From: Candidatus Nanopelagicales bacterium
GTDB lineage: Bacteria > Actinomycetota > Actinomycetes > S36-B12
DNA length: 43,876 nt
Assembly: GCA_017857175.1 (NCBI GenBank)
Contig: JAFMDS010000013.1
Location: 1 to 43,876, forward strand
Reading direction: 5' to 3'
Translations under genes and position numbers: made by a program
Shown: positions 15,636 to 24,382 of the stretch, in pieces
How the letters are laid out: each line of letters begins with the position of its first letter
Numbering within the stretch: position 1 is the first letter of the stretch
Notes under the pieces: model-generated
Told to the model about the DNA's origin: nothing
Seen by the model: the letters and a program-made list of their open reading frames with translations, nothing else
Databases searched by the model: none

Positions 15636-16678
15636 GCGTTGAGTTCCTCATTTATGTCCTCGGCAAAAACGGTGAGCAGCTCGTCGCGCCCAATGCAGCC
15701 AATGATTTCCCCGTTCTTTGCAATTGATATCGGATCAGGGTCACTCATAACCCGGTGCATTACTGATCGGACAATTGCATCATGCGGAATTGGCTGCGAC
15801 GAGCTTGCGTGACCCCCGCTGATGGGTACCGCTATGTCAGCAACTCGGAGAACATGTGACTTGGGAATGTCGTTGGTAAAGTCAGAGACATAGTCATCTG
15901 CTGGGTTCAAAACCAATTCCGTGGGAGTACCAACCTGAACGATTGCACCATCGCGCATGATCGCGATGCGGTCACCGATTCGCATTGCTTCAGCGAGGTC
16001 GTGGGTAATGAACACCATTGTTTTGTTGAGGTCGTCATGCAGGCGGACGATTTCGTTTTGCATGTCCCTTCGGATCAGGGGATCGAGTGCGCTAAATGGT
16101 TCATCAAGGAACATGACTTCGGGGTCAACAGCGAGAGCGCGGGCTAGTCCAACACGTTGCTGCATGCCACCGGAGAGTTGTTCGGGATAGTGATTGGCGT
16201 AACCACTTAAGCCGACAAGTTCAATGACTTCATTCGCGCGGGCATGACGCTTGTCTTTTTTGACACCATTAACTTCAAGTGAGTAGGCGATGTTGTCAAT
16301 GATTGATCGATGGGGGAGAAGACCGAAATGCTGAAACACCATGGAGAACTTAGTGCGTCGCAATTCACGCAGGCGGGACTTTGAAGCGGCAAGAATGTCT
16401 TCACCTTCAATGAAAACTTCACCGGACGTCGGCTCAATTAAACGAGTGAGGCAGCGGACCAACGTAGACTTTCCTGAGCCGGAAAGACCCATAACGACAA
16501 ATACTTCACCGTCGGCGACGTCGAAGGAAACGTTGTTGACAGCGGCAACGCAACCGGTCTTTTCCAGAAGTTCAGGGCGACTCAAGTTCGCATCGGGCGT
16601 TCCAACAATTGCATTCGGAGTCGGCCCGAATACCTTCCACAGGTTTCGAACTGAGATCGCAGAATCGCTCGTGGTCAT
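15632..16678 (-). CDS. proV: Glycine betaine/proline betaine ABC transporter, ATP-binding subunit
   Basis: A 348-residue ATPase that powers betaine uptake. Walker A is GLSGSGKST (residues 64-72), the Q-loop is VFQHFGLLPHR, the ABC signature LSGGMQQR starts at 168, Walker B VMFLDEP is at 188-194, and the H-loop is FITHDLAEAM. The C-terminal region (about 285-345) resembles a single degenerate CBS-type module, the part that senses ionic strength in OpuA-type transporters. The N-terminal KVFGPTPNAIV extension is typical of ProV. The gene sits ten bases after betB and overlaps proW by four bases, so it belongs to the same transcript. Confidence 0.95.
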   Translation of the reverse strand: MTTSDSAISVRNLWKVFGPTPNAIVGTPDANLSRPELLEKTGCVAAVNNVSFDVADGEVFVVMGLSGSGKSTLVRCLTRLIEPTSGEVFIEGEDILAASKSRLRELRRTKFSMVFQHFGLLPHRSIIDNIAYSLEVNGVKKDKRHARANEVIELVGLSGYANHYPEQLSGGMQQRVGLARALAVDPEVMFLDEPFSALDPLIRRDMQNEIVRLHDDLNKTMVFITHDLAEAMRIGDRIAIMRDGAIVQVGTPTELVLNPADDYVSDFTNDIPKSHVLRVADIAVPISGGHASSSQPIPHDAIVRSVMHRVMSDPDPISIAKNGEIIGCIGRDELLTVFAEDINEELNA

Positions 16679-16687
16679 GATTGCTCC

Positions 16688-18145
16688 TTAGGCGCCAAAC
16701 CAGCCACTGGGTGCTGGACTTGTGTTGTGGTAAACATGTTTGGCCTCGAGGTATTCGAGTAATCCATTTGGCCCCAATTCACGGCCAATTCCTGACTGTT
16801 TGAAGCCACCCCATTCAGCTTGTGGCACATAGGGGTGGAAGTCGTTGATCCAAATAGTTCCATGGCGCAAAGCATTTGCCACGCGTTGCGATTTTCCTGC
16901 ATCCTGGGTCCAGACGGCGCCGGCGAGGCCGTAGTAGGTGTCATTCGCCAGTGCTATTGCCTGCTCTTCAGTAGTGAAAGTTTCAATGGTCACAACTGGC
17001 CCAAATGATTCATCCTGCACACACGACATATGAGTTGTGCAATTCGCGAGAATTGTGGGGGGATAAAAATAACCGGGACCCTCGGGGATCTCTCCGCCGC
17101 AAAGTAGCTCCGCTCCCTCGCTGACCCCCTTCTCCACGAACGTGTGCACTTTATTTCGATGCGCTTCACTGATCAATGCCCCTGTTTCGGCTGACTCATC
17201 GAATGGTCCACCGAGACGAATTTTCTTGGCACGCTCCACAAATTCTTGGAGGAATGAATGATGAATGGATTGCTCAACGATTAATCGAGAGCCAGCGGAA
17301 CAAACTTGACCAGAATGCAAGAAGATTGCGGTCAGCGCGTTATCGAGAGCCGCTTCTAAGTCTGCGTCGGCAAAAATTATGTTGGGGTTTTTGCCGCCAA
17401 GTTCAAGCGCAACTTTTTTGATTGTTGCGGCAGCACTTGCCATGACACGTTTTCCGGTTTCCAATCCTCCGGTGAAAGAGACCATGTCAACCTTGGAGCT
17501 GCTTGTCAGAGTCTCACCAATGCTGGCACCTGCGCCGAGCACTAAGTTCCCAACTCCGGGGGGAAGGCCAGCATCGACTAACGCCTGCATAAACATGATG
17601 GAAGTGCTCGGAGTTAGTTCACTCGGCTTGAGCACAAAAGTGCAGCCTGCGGCAATTGCAGGTGCGACTTTCCAGACGGCTTGCAGCAGGGGGTAATTCC
17701 ACGGGGTAATGAGTACTGCCACACCAACGGGTTCGTACTGAACGCGAGATTGAATGTGTGAATCACCAGTATCGACCGAGCGGCCAGAGAATGTGGGGCC
17801 AAGTTGCGCAAAGTATCGGAGACACCGAATTGAGTCAGCGATGTCGTAGCGGGCCTCAACAATTCGCTTGCCCGTGTCCATCGACTCGGCCTGAGCAAAC
17901 TCTTCAAGTCGCTCTTCGATGAGATCGCCCGTTCGCTCTAAGATCGCGCCGCGTTGGATAACGGAAATCTGGGTCCACCAGCCTGAATCGAATGCGGAAC
18001 GGGCCGCATCTATGGCCGCCTGAGCATCAGCGGGGCCAGCTTCATCAACCTTCTTGAACACTGTGCCATCGGCTGGGCAGATGATTTCACGTTCTGCACC
18101 ATCGTGGGCTGCAACCCAGACCCCATTGATGTGCAGATCAGTCAC
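16688..18145 (-). CDS. betB: Betaine aldehyde dehydrogenase
   Basis: A 485-residue NAD(P)-dependent aldehyde dehydrogenase that oxidises betaine aldehyde to glycine betaine. The catalytic residues expected of the superfamily are present: Asn150 in TPWNYP, Glu248 in LELGGKNP and Cys282 in GQVCSAGSRL. NAD-binding SFTGG lies at about 224. Length matches the family. The choice of betaine aldehyde as substrate rests on its place between the choline dehydrogenase and the betaine transporter; sequence alone would only say aldehyde dehydrogenase. It is the third gene of the leftward operon, 52 bp after betA. Confidence 0.9.
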   Translation of the reverse strand: MTDLHINGVWVAAHDGAEREIICPADGTVFKKVDEAGPADAQAAIDAARSAFDSGWWTQISVIQRGAILERTGDLIEERLEEFAQAESMDTGKRIVEARYDIADSIRCLRYFAQLGPTFSGRSVDTGDSHIQSRVQYEPVGVAVLITPWNYPLLQAVWKVAPAIAAGCTFVLKPSELTPSTSIMFMQALVDAGLPPGVGNLVLGAGASIGETLTSSSKVDMVSFTGGLETGKRVMASAAATIKKVALELGGKNPNIIFADADLEAALDNALTAIFLHSGQVCSAGSRLIVEQSIHHSFLQEFVERAKKIRLGGPFDESAETGALISEAHRNKVHTFVEKGVSEGAELLCGGEIPEGPGYFYPPTILANCTTHMSCVQDESFGPVVTIETFTTEEQAIALANDTYYGLAGAVWTQDAGKSQRVANALRHGTIWINDFHPYVPQAEWGGFKQSGIGRELGPNGLLEYLEAKHVYHNTSPAPSGWFGA

Positions 18146-18197
18146 GTGCCCGGCTCGCTTTCTGTTTTCGAGTGCATTGACTCGACTGGGTTGATGA

Positions 18198-19853
18198 TTA
18201 TGCCAATTTTTGATGCTGATAAAAGGCGATCTCCTCAGATGGGAGGGGATTGTTACCTTTGATGAGATCGGCTGCTTTTTCTGCGATCATCATGGTGGGG
18301 GCGTAAATATTTGCGTTGGTCACAACAGGCATCACGCTGGCATCAACCACGCGCACGCCCTCGATACCGTGCACCTTGAGTGAGTCGGGATGCACAACTG
18401 ACATGTCATCGAGGCCCATTTTGCAGGTGCAAGATGGGTGGTAGGCGGTTTCGCCGTCTTCCCTGACCCACTCAAGGATTTCTTCGTCGCTTGACACGCT
18501 TGGTCCCGGTGAGATCTCTCCATCCGAGTATGGATCGAAAGCCGACTGACCTAAAATTTTGCGGGCGACATGGACAGCTTCAATCCACTCCCGCTTGTCT
18601 TCGTCTGTGGACAGATAATTGAACAGAATGGCGGGTGCTTGGGTAGGGTCGTTGCTCTTGATCTTGACGCTGCCACGTGCATTGGAATACATAGGGCCGA
18701 TATGTACTTGGTAGCCGTGGCCACCCTCGGGTGCGGTGCCGTCATAGCGCACGGCAATGGGCAGGAAGTGGAACATCAGGTTGGGGTAGTCGACATCCTC
18801 ATTGCTGCGTGCGAATCCTCCGCCCTCAAAGTGATTCGATGCGCCGGGACCTCTACGCAGGAACAGCCACGCGGCGCCGATAAAAGGTCTGCGCCAGAAC
18901 GCTAAATTGGGATTGAGCGAGACTGGTTGCTTGCATGCGTGTTGAACATAAACTTCGAGATGATCCTGCAAATTTTCACCGACACCTGGAAGGTGATGTA
19001 CCGTTTCCACCCCGACACTGTTGAGGTGCTCACTGTTTCCCACTCCCGAAAGCTGAAGCAGTTGTGGTGAGTTGATGGCTCCGCCACACAGAATGACTTC
19101 GTCACAGTCGAAGGCGACCCTTTTCTTTCCTCTGACGAGTGCATCAACACCTACAGCTTTCTTGCCTTCGAAACGAATGTTGGTGGCGAGGGTGCGTGTT
19201 TTCACCGTCAAATTTGTGCGATGCATCACCGGATGGAGATAGGCGCCAGCCGCAGAGAGGCGGCGCCCATTTCGCACGCTGCCATCAAATGGTGCGAAGC
19301 CTTCTTGCTGAAATCCGTTGACATCCTCGGTGAGTGGATAACCGGCTTGCTGCGCGGCACTGAAAAACGCTCCAAATAGTGGGTTTTTCACCTTGCCTTT
19401 GTTGACTTCCAGTGGGCCTGACGTGCCCCGCCACTCACTGTCACGACCCTTGGCATTTTCCATCTTTTTGAAGTAAGGCAGGCAGTGGGCGTAATCCCAG
19501 TTACTCATGCCCGGTTCCTTGGACCATTTTTCATAGTCCAATGGATTACCCCGCTGGAAGATCATTCCGTTGATGCTGCTTGAACCGCCTATTACTTTGC
19601 CTCGGCCCGCGGTCACCCGTCGATTGTTCATATGTGGTTCTGGCTCAGAGGAGTACATCCAGTCGTAGTGCTTGTTGCCAATTGGAAAGGTTAAAGCGGC
19701 AGGCATGTGAATGTAGACGTCCCACCACGAATCCATGCGTCCCGCTTCAAGCACGAGAACAGTTTTGTTGGGGTCTTCGCTCAGTCGATTTGCAAGTGCA
19801 GATCCGGCCGAGCCTCCACCAACAATGATGTAGTCGTACTTTTTATTCGCCAT
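18198..19853 (-). CDS. betA: Choline dehydrogenase (GMC flavoprotein)
   Basis: A 551-residue FAD enzyme of the glucose-methanol-choline family, oxidising choline to betaine aldehyde with electrons passed to the respiratory chain. The FAD motif [19 protein letters not shown] is at the N-terminus. The GMC signatures [15 protein letters not shown] and [16 protein letters not shown] are intact. The catalytic pair corresponds to His472 ([11 protein letters not shown]) and Asn515 (TNANIYAPT), matching the His/Asn pair of choline oxidase. The start is four bases beyond the end of mttB, so the demethylase and the choline oxidation genes are tightly coupled. Other alcohols cannot be excluded on sequence, but context strongly favours choline. 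Confidence 0.92.
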   Translation of the reverse strand: MANKKYDYIIVGGGSAGSALANRLSEDPNKTVLVLEAGRMDSWWDVYIHMPAALTFPIGNKHYDWMYSSEPEPHMNNRRVTAGRGKVIGGSSSINGMIFQRGNPLDYEKWSKEPGMSNWDYAHCLPYFKKMENAKGRDSEWRGTSGPLEVNKGKVKNPLFGAFFSAAQQAGYPLTEDVNGFQQEGFAPFDGSVRNGRRLSAAGAYLHPVMHRTNLTVKTRTLATNIRFEGKKAVGVDALVRGKKRVAFDCDEVILCGGAINSPQLLQLSGVGNSEHLNSVGVETVHHLPGVGENLQDHLEVYVQHACKQPVSLNPNLAFWRRPFIGAAWLFLRRGPGASNHFEGGGFARSNEDVDYPNLMFHFLPIAVRYDGTAPEGGHGYQVHIGPMYSNARGSVKIKSNDPTQAPAILFNYLSTDEDKREWIEAVHVARKILGQSAFDPYSDGEISPGPSVSSDEEILEWVREDGETAYHPSCTCKMGLDDMSVVHPDSLKVHGIEGVRVVDASVMPVVTNANIYAPTMMIAEKAADLIKGNNPLPSEEIAFYQHQKLA

Positions 19854-19856
19854 AAA

Positions 19857-21296
19857 TTAGTCACCAAGTTCTGTGCGCCGACGGTTTACGTATTCCAACA
19901 GTTCCTGTTCCATAGCAGAGTCCATGGCTGGCTTTTCGTATTCCTCGATTTTCTTCTCAGCAATCTCCGCCGCGCGCACTGCCGTGTCCTTGGACCCGTT
20001 GCGCGTCCACCGTTCGAAGTTGTCTGAACTGGACAGGAATGGGCGGTAGAAGCAGTCCCGAAAGCGTTCCATTGTGTGCATGGCTCCAAGGAAGTGGCCG
20101 GCGTGGCCGACTTCCTCATGCGCACCGAATGCGAGGGCTTCGTCGTCAAAATGAATTGGAGTGAATTCATGTTGCAATGACTCAAGAATTTGGACGTCGA
20201 TGACGTACTTTTCAATGCTCGAAACGAGCCCGCCTTCAAGCCACCCAGCAGTGTGCATGACGAAGTTTGTGCCCGAGAGGAATGTAGGCATCATGGTCAT
20301 CATGGATTCATAGGCTGATTGTGCATCGGGTACCTGTGATGAGTTCAGTCCGCCGCCGCCACGGAATGGCAACTTAAAGTGCCGGGCAATTTGACCGGTG
20401 GCAAGTAATCCAATGCCGGATTCAGGGGTTCCAAACTGGGGTGAGCCCGACTGCATATCAATATTAGAAAGGAACGAACCAAATACAACAGGCGTTCCAG
20501 GTCGCACTAATTGGGCGAGTGCGATACCCGTGAGTGCCTCAGCGATTTGCTGTGCGAGTGCTGAGGGGATAGAGACGGGTGACATGGCGCCCATGAGTAG
20601 AAACGGTGTGCAAATAACGGGCTGCCCTGCGCGCGCATATTCCATGAGGGAATCGAGCATGCGGTCGTCCCACCGAAGCGGAGAGTTGCAATTGATCAAG
20701 TTGATGCAGAAGGGGGTCTCTTCAATCGCTGCTCGACCTCCGAACACGATTTCACCCATTGCGAGCGTATCTTTTGCGTTAATTTCACTGACCACGTTGC
20801 CCATGACGATTTTGTCGGTCAAAGTAAAGGCAGCAAAGAGCATGTCTAGGTGTCGAGAATCTAGGGCAGCATCGCCTGGCTCGACCACTACACCACCAAC
20901 GCTGTCCATAGCCTTGAATGACTGCGCAAGTTTGGCAAAGTCGCGGAAGTCATCCATGGAACCCTCACGGCGGACATCACCGCGGCGGAAAAACGGCGGA
21001 CCGTAAACACTTGAGAACACCATGTTGTCCCCACCGATAATGACGTCATTGGCATGGTTGCGAGCTTGAATGTTGAATTGGCTAGGAGCTTTAGCCACCT
21101 GTTCGAGCACGAATTCAGGGTCAAAGAAAACTTTTTCGCCGTCAACGCGTTGACCAGCCGCCTTGAACATTTCAACGGCTTCGGGCTTGGCAAACTCAAT
21201 GCCCAGTTCGCTGACGATCCGGCGCCAGCCTCGATCGAGGGTGGCCATGGCCTCTGGCGAGAGGATCTCGTAACGCGGCATCGAGTTGGTGAACAT
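19857..21296 (-). CDS. mtgB: MttB-family methyltransferase, non-pyrrolysine, MtgB-like (glycine betaine:corrinoid)
   Basis: A 479-residue member of the trimethylamine methyltransferase family. It would transfer a methyl from a quaternary amine to the Co(I) corrinoid protein encoded divergently. Landmarks are the N-terminal YEILSPEAMATL, TPFCINLINCNSPLRWD, a central GTPVVFGSF segment, the glycine-rich GGGGLNSSQVPDAQS and the C-terminal ALAFGAHEEVGHAGHFLG. The frame is uninterrupted by an in-frame TAG, so it lacks pyrrolysine and belongs to the large group typified by MtgB. Glycine betaine is the most probable substrate given betA, betB and proVWX in the same operon. Proline betaine, carnitine or others remain possible. 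It starts behind AAGGAG and is the first gene of its operon. Confidence 0.88.
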   Translation of the reverse strand: MFTNSMPRYEILSPEAMATLDRGWRRIVSELGIEFAKPEAVEMFKAAGQRVDGEKVFFDPEFVLEQVAKAPSQFNIQARNHANDVIIGGDNMVFSSVYGPPFFRRGDVRREGSMDDFRDFAKLAQSFKAMDSVGGVVVEPGDAALDSRHLDMLFAAFTLTDKIVMGNVVSEINAKDTLAMGEIVFGGRAAIEETPFCINLINCNSPLRWDDRMLDSLMEYARAGQPVICTPFLLMGAMSPVSIPSALAQQIAEALTGIALAQLVRPGTPVVFGSFLSNIDMQSGSPQFGTPESGIGLLATGQIARHFKLPFRGGGGLNSSQVPDAQSAYESMMTMMPTFLSGTNFVMHTAGWLEGGLVSSIEKYVIDVQILESLQHEFTPIHFDDEALAFGAHEEVGHAGHFLGAMHTMERFRDCFYRPFLSSSDNFERWTRNGSKDTAVRAAEIAEKKIEEYEKPAMDSAMEQELLEYVNRRRTELGD

Positions 21297-21323
21297 CGGA
21301 CTCCTTGGACGACGGTGGGATCT

Positions 21324-21349
21324 AGCTTTAGGTTCGAGCTTTAGGTTCG
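21324..21349. repeat. Perfect 13-bp tandem duplication in the mttB-iclR promoter region
   Basis: AGCTTTAGGTTCG occurs twice in immediate succession (21324-21336 and 21337-21349), 28 bp upstream of the mttB start. It could be a replication-slippage duplication or two regulator half-sites in the 5' region of the mttB transcript. Confidence 0.6.
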
Positions 21350-21422
21350 AAGTATGAATTTGTGGGGTAACTATTTTTCACAATGCTCTTGCGCCTGAGC
21401 AGATTCGAGATCTAGACTCAGT

Positions 21423-21442
21423 TATGGAACAACTGTTTCATA
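21423..21442. promoter_or_regulatory. Candidate IclR operator between mttB and iclR
   Basis: TATGGAAC-AACT-GTTTCATA is an inverted repeat with seven of eight positions paired. It lies in the 223-bp divergent region, about 77 bp before iclR and 126 bp before mttB. IclR-family operators such as those of KdgR and IclR are palindromes built on (T)GAAAC...GTTTC(A) or TGGAA...TTCCA, which this resembles. Control of both divergent operons from one site is inference. Confidence 0.5.
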
Positions 21443-21519
21443 ATGTGGATCATTTGTGTACCGATTTCGAAAATTTTCTTTGCAGAGGTATCTAAAGGGG
21501 TATCTAAGAGGAGGCGAGG

Positions 21520-22410
21520 ATGGCCAGTCCCACCGGGACCCAAGCGGTTGACCGCGCTTTAAGCCTGCTGACCATGGTTATGGAGTCTCCGCGGGCGATT
21601 TCCTTTGGCGACCTCCAGGAAATGAGTGGGCTGGCCAAAAGCACCCTTTCGCGGTTGCTTTCCAGTCTGGAAAATTCCGGACTTATTAGTCGGAACTCAC
21701 AGGGTGCCATCCGAGCAGGATCATCCTTGACCCGATTTGCCTATTCACACCTGCCCAATGAAGAACTCATTGACTTTGCGGGCCCGAGCATGGATGCCTT
21801 GGGCCAGGCAACGGGGGAAACCATCAATCTCGCTGTCCTCTTGGGGGATGAAGTTGAGCAAATCAGCCAGGTTGATTGCACTTTTCATATTGGTGGCGTG
21901 AATTGGGGTGTGTCCCGCGTACCGCTTCACTGCTCGGCACTGGGCAAAATTTTCCTGGCGTACGGTGCAACGCTCCCGGAGGGTCGCTTAGCACGCTTGA
22001 CTCCACGGTCAATCACAAATCGAAAGGTCCTTGAGGCTGAACTCGAAGAGACGCGCACCCGCGGTTGGTCACTAGCAGATTCCGAACTGGAGGTGGGCTT
22101 GATCGCTATCGCGGCACCAATTTTCATTGAGACGGGCGAGATAATTGGCGCACTTTCGATTTCGGGTCCAACAATGCGCATGACTCGTGAAGTGAGCATG
22201 GAGTACGCGGATTTATTGCTCGAGCAGGCTGCTTTGGTGTCCGAAAAATTTGGTTATCTCATGGTGCCGAATGGCAAATTTCCAGCAACACCGGATCAAG
22301 TTATTGATCACAACGCAATGAATCACAACGCAACGAATAATCCATTAGTTAGTCAACAATCCCCTGCTCCCCAGCCGGAGCAGGATCGCAGAAGGGTTGG
22401 TGCCGCATGA
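21520..22410 (+). CDS. IclR-family transcriptional regulator
   Basis: A 296-residue regulator. An N-terminal winged HTH (about 8-70, with AVDRALSLLTMV and GLAKSTLSRLLSSLENSGLI) is followed by the IclR effector-binding domain (about 85-250). That domain has the conserved HCSALGKIFLAY turn and a GLIAIAAPIF...GALSISGP core. The last 45 residues are a Asn/Gln/Pro-rich tail beyond the usual family length, probably disordered. It has an AGGAGG ribosome-binding site five bases before the ATG and overlaps the corrinoid-protein gene by four bases. It is therefore co-transcribed with, and likely regulates, the demethylation genes on both sides. The ligand is probably betaine, choline or a product, which is inference. 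Confidence 0.92.
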   Translation: MASPTGTQAVDRALSLLTMVMESPRAISFGDLQEMSGLAKSTLSRLLSSLENSGLISRNSQGAIRAGSSLTRFAYSHLPNEELIDFAGPSMDALGQATGETINLAVLLGDEVEQISQVDCTFHIGGVNWGVSRVPLHCSALGKIFLAYGATLPEGRLARLTPRSITNRKVLEAELEETRTRGWSLADSELEVGLIAIAAPIFIETGEIIGALSISGPTMRMTREVSMEYADLLLEQAALVSEKFGYLMVPNGKFPATPDQVIDHNAMNHNATNNPLVSQQSPAPQPEQDRRRVGAA

Positions 22411-23063
22411 CACCAGACGACGTCCTCAAGGGTCTCTACGACGAAACAATGGTGGGCAATGCGCCAGCCGTTTTGGAGTTGACCAATAAGGGTCTTGAAA
22501 TCGGCATGACTCCCGAGACAATTCTTTTCGACGCACTGATTCCGTCACTGGAGGAAGTAGGTGCTCGCTTTGAGCGCGGAGACTACTTTGTGCCAGAGAT
22601 GCTCATTGCTGGTCGGGCAATGTCAGGGGCGCTCGATGTCTTGCGTCCCCTGCTTGCCCAGACCGGTGTGGAGAGCGTTGGGACATTCTTGATGGGAACG
22701 GTTAAAGGCGATGTTCATGACATCGGCAAAAATCTGGTCAACATCATGCTGGAAGGCGCAGGTTTCCAAGTTATTGACATTGGCGTTCAGGTCCCACCAG
22801 AAAAATTCATTGCAGCCATTGAGGAGCACAATCCAGACATCGTTGGCATGTCAGCATTCCTCACCACAACGATGCCTATGTTCAAAGCTAATATCAACGC
22901 CATTGAGAAAGCTGGGTTGCGCGACAAAGTCATCATTATGGTTGGTGGAGCACCGGTCACCCAGGAGTATGCGGATGTGTGCGGCGCTGACGGGTACGCC
23001 GCTGATGCGGCAACTGCTGTCCGTCGGGCCAAGGAACTTATCGCAACGAAGCGTGCTGGTTAA
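22407..23063 (+). CDS. mtgC: Corrinoid protein of the methyltransferase system (MtgC/MttC-like)
   Basis: A 218-residue cobalamin carrier that accepts the methyl from the MttB-like protein and hands it to THF. An N-terminal helical B12-binding-2 domain (1-85) leads to the Rossmann-like B12 domain. The DxHxxG signature is DVHDIG (residues 102-107), and His104 should be the lower axial cobalt ligand. The later GMSAFLTTTMPMFK and MVGGAPV segments complete the cobalamin site. It overlaps the iclR stop by four bases and precedes the methylene-THF reductase pair. The family is strongly supported; the partner methyltransferase follows from the divergent operon. Confidence 0.95.
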   Translation: MTPDDVLKGLYDETMVGNAPAVLELTNKGLEIGMTPETILFDALIPSLEEVGARFERGDYFVPEMLIAGRAMSGALDVLRPLLAQTGVESVGTFLMGTVKGDVHDIGKNLVNIMLEGAGFQVIDIGVQVPPEKFIAAIEEHNPDIVGMSAFLTTTMPMFKANINAIEKAGLRDKVIIMVGGAPVTQEYADVCGADGYAADAATAVRRAKELIATKRAG

Positions 23064-23068
23064 TTCCT

Positions 23069-23455
23069 GTGCGAAAGTTGTTGCCCATGGTGGAGCACGC
23101 CATGAAAAAGCCCATTTGGGATTGCCGCATGTGCGGTCAATGTGTGCTGCATTCCACGGGGATGACCTGTCCCATGACCTGTCCCAAAACTTTGCGCAAC
23201 GGCCCATGTGGCGGTGTGCGAGAGAACGGCAACTGCGAAGTCATCCCTGAAATGCAGTGCGTGTGGGTGAAGGCAAATGATCGCGCGGAGAATATGCCGC
23301 TTCTGCCCAAGTCATGGCGAGAGGAAATAAGCCACTTGCGCCCGCCGGTTAATAACGCACTGAAGGGTGACTCCTCGTGGCTCAATTTGGTCAACGGCAA
23401 AGACCGTGAAACACCTGACGGTTGGATCGGCATCGAGCACAAGGAAGCGCATTGA
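23069..23455 (+). CDS. metV: MetV-like cysteine-rich subunit of methylene-THF reductase
   Basis: A 128-residue protein of the methylenetetrahydrofolate reductase C-terminal family. It contains eight cysteines: Cys19, 22, 25, 34, 38, 47, 56 and 64, in the conserved pattern CRMCGQCVLHSTGMTCPMTC followed by GPCGGV. Acetogen MetV carries a metal centre in this region and works with MetF. The GTG at 23069 keeps the short helix before the first cysteine that relatives share; an ATG at 23102 with GGTGGAG upstream is an alternative. The stop overlaps metF by one base. Here it probably helps MetF run as a methyl-THF oxidising enzyme. Confidence 0.88.
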   Translation: MRKLLPMVEHAMKKPIWDCRMCGQCVLHSTGMTCPMTCPKTLRNGPCGGVRENGNCEVIPEMQCVWVKANDRAENMPLLPKSWREEISHLRPPVNNALKGDSSWLNLVNGKDRETPDGWIGIEHKEAH

Positions 23456-24357
23456 TGTCCTTCGATTCCCTTGTGAAAAATAGGGCTAGGCCAATCGTGA
23501 CGGCTGAGTTCCCCTCCATTAATGGGGGAACCCTGGACCAGGTAGCACGCGAATGGGAGCGGCTAGGCCCACTCGTTGATGCGGTTAACGTGACAGACAA
23601 CCCCGCAGCTCATGCACACTCTTCGAATGTCTCGGTTGCAATTGCCCTTCAAAACCTTGGCGCTGATGTGATCATGCAGGTTGTTTGCCGGGACAAGAAC
23701 AGGCTCGCAATACAGGCAGACATTGTGGGTGCGGCTATGCATGGCGTGCGGACTATTTGCGCGCTGACGGGTGACGATGTCACCGCGGGAGATGAACCAG
23801 AAGCGCGCAGGGTTTTTGATCTAGACGGACCGCAACTCATCTCTGTGGCCACGGGACTTTCACAGGGAACGTTTCTTTCCGGCCGCAAAGTCACTGATCA
23901 CAAAGAACTTCTTGTGGGTGGTGTTGAAAATCCATTTGCACCCCCAATGCAGACACGAATAAAGCGTGCGCGAATGAAAGTGGATGCAGGCGCTAAATTT
24001 TTGCAACTTCAGATTGGTTATCAACCTGAAATGCTCGAGGAATTTATGGCAGGCATTGTGGCCAACGGCGTAACTCAAGATGCCGCAATCATTCCCACGG
24101 TTATTTTGACCAAAAATTCACGTGCGTTGAATTTTATGAATGACAAAGTTGCAGGGATTGTCGTCCCTCAAAATGTCATTGATCGGGTCGCGGAATCCGA
24201 AGATCAACCCGAGGCGTCATATCAACTGGTAAGGGATTCGGTGGAGCATGCGCTCTCTTTGCCAGGAGTGGCGGGAATTCACATCACAGATTTTCGGCAC
24301 GACGACACCGTTGCTCGACTTGTATCCGATTTTAATTTAGGTCCACAACACAACTAG
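23455..24357 (+). CDS. metF: 5,10-methylenetetrahydrofolate reductase, MetF family
   Basis: A 300-residue flavoprotein interconverting methyl-THF and methylene-THF. It opens with a family-typical TAEFPSINGGTLDQVAREWERL segment. VNVTDNPAAH marks the folate-site turn, TICALTGDDVTAGDEPEA the flavin-site strand, and KFLQLQIGYQPEML the C-terminal barrel strand. The start is the ATG at 23455, overlapping the metV stop by one base, rather than an upstream in-frame ATG at 23422. The position between a corrinoid protein and a methyl-THF methyltransferase implies oxidation of methyl groups, as for MetF2 in chloromethane degraders. The electron acceptor is not evident. Confidence 0.92.
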   Translation: MSFDSLVKNRARPIVTAEFPSINGGTLDQVAREWERLGPLVDAVNVTDNPAAHAHSSNVSVAIALQNLGADVIMQVVCRDKNRLAIQADIVGAAMHGVRTICALTGDDVTAGDEPEARRVFDLDGPQLISVATGLSQGTFLSGRKVTDHKELLVGGVENPFAPPMQTRIKRARMKVDAGAKFLQLQIGYQPEMLEEFMAGIVANGVTQDAAIIPTVILTKNSRALNFMNDKVAGIVVPQNVIDRVAESEDQPEASYQLVRDSVEHALSLPGVAGIHITDFRHDDTVARLVSDFNLGPQHN

Positions 24358-24382
24358 CCCACCTAGCAAAAGGAAGCAATCC

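Noticed and set aside
20398-21006. Plus-strand frame of 202 codons opposite mttB
   Set aside because: It mirrors the coding strand of a strongly conserved methyltransferase and has no domain of its own.
19857-21296. Pyrrolysine-containing trimethylamine methyltransferase
   Set aside because: There is no in-frame TAG codon in the gene and no pyl genes in the window; the protein is a non-pyrrolysine MttB homologue.
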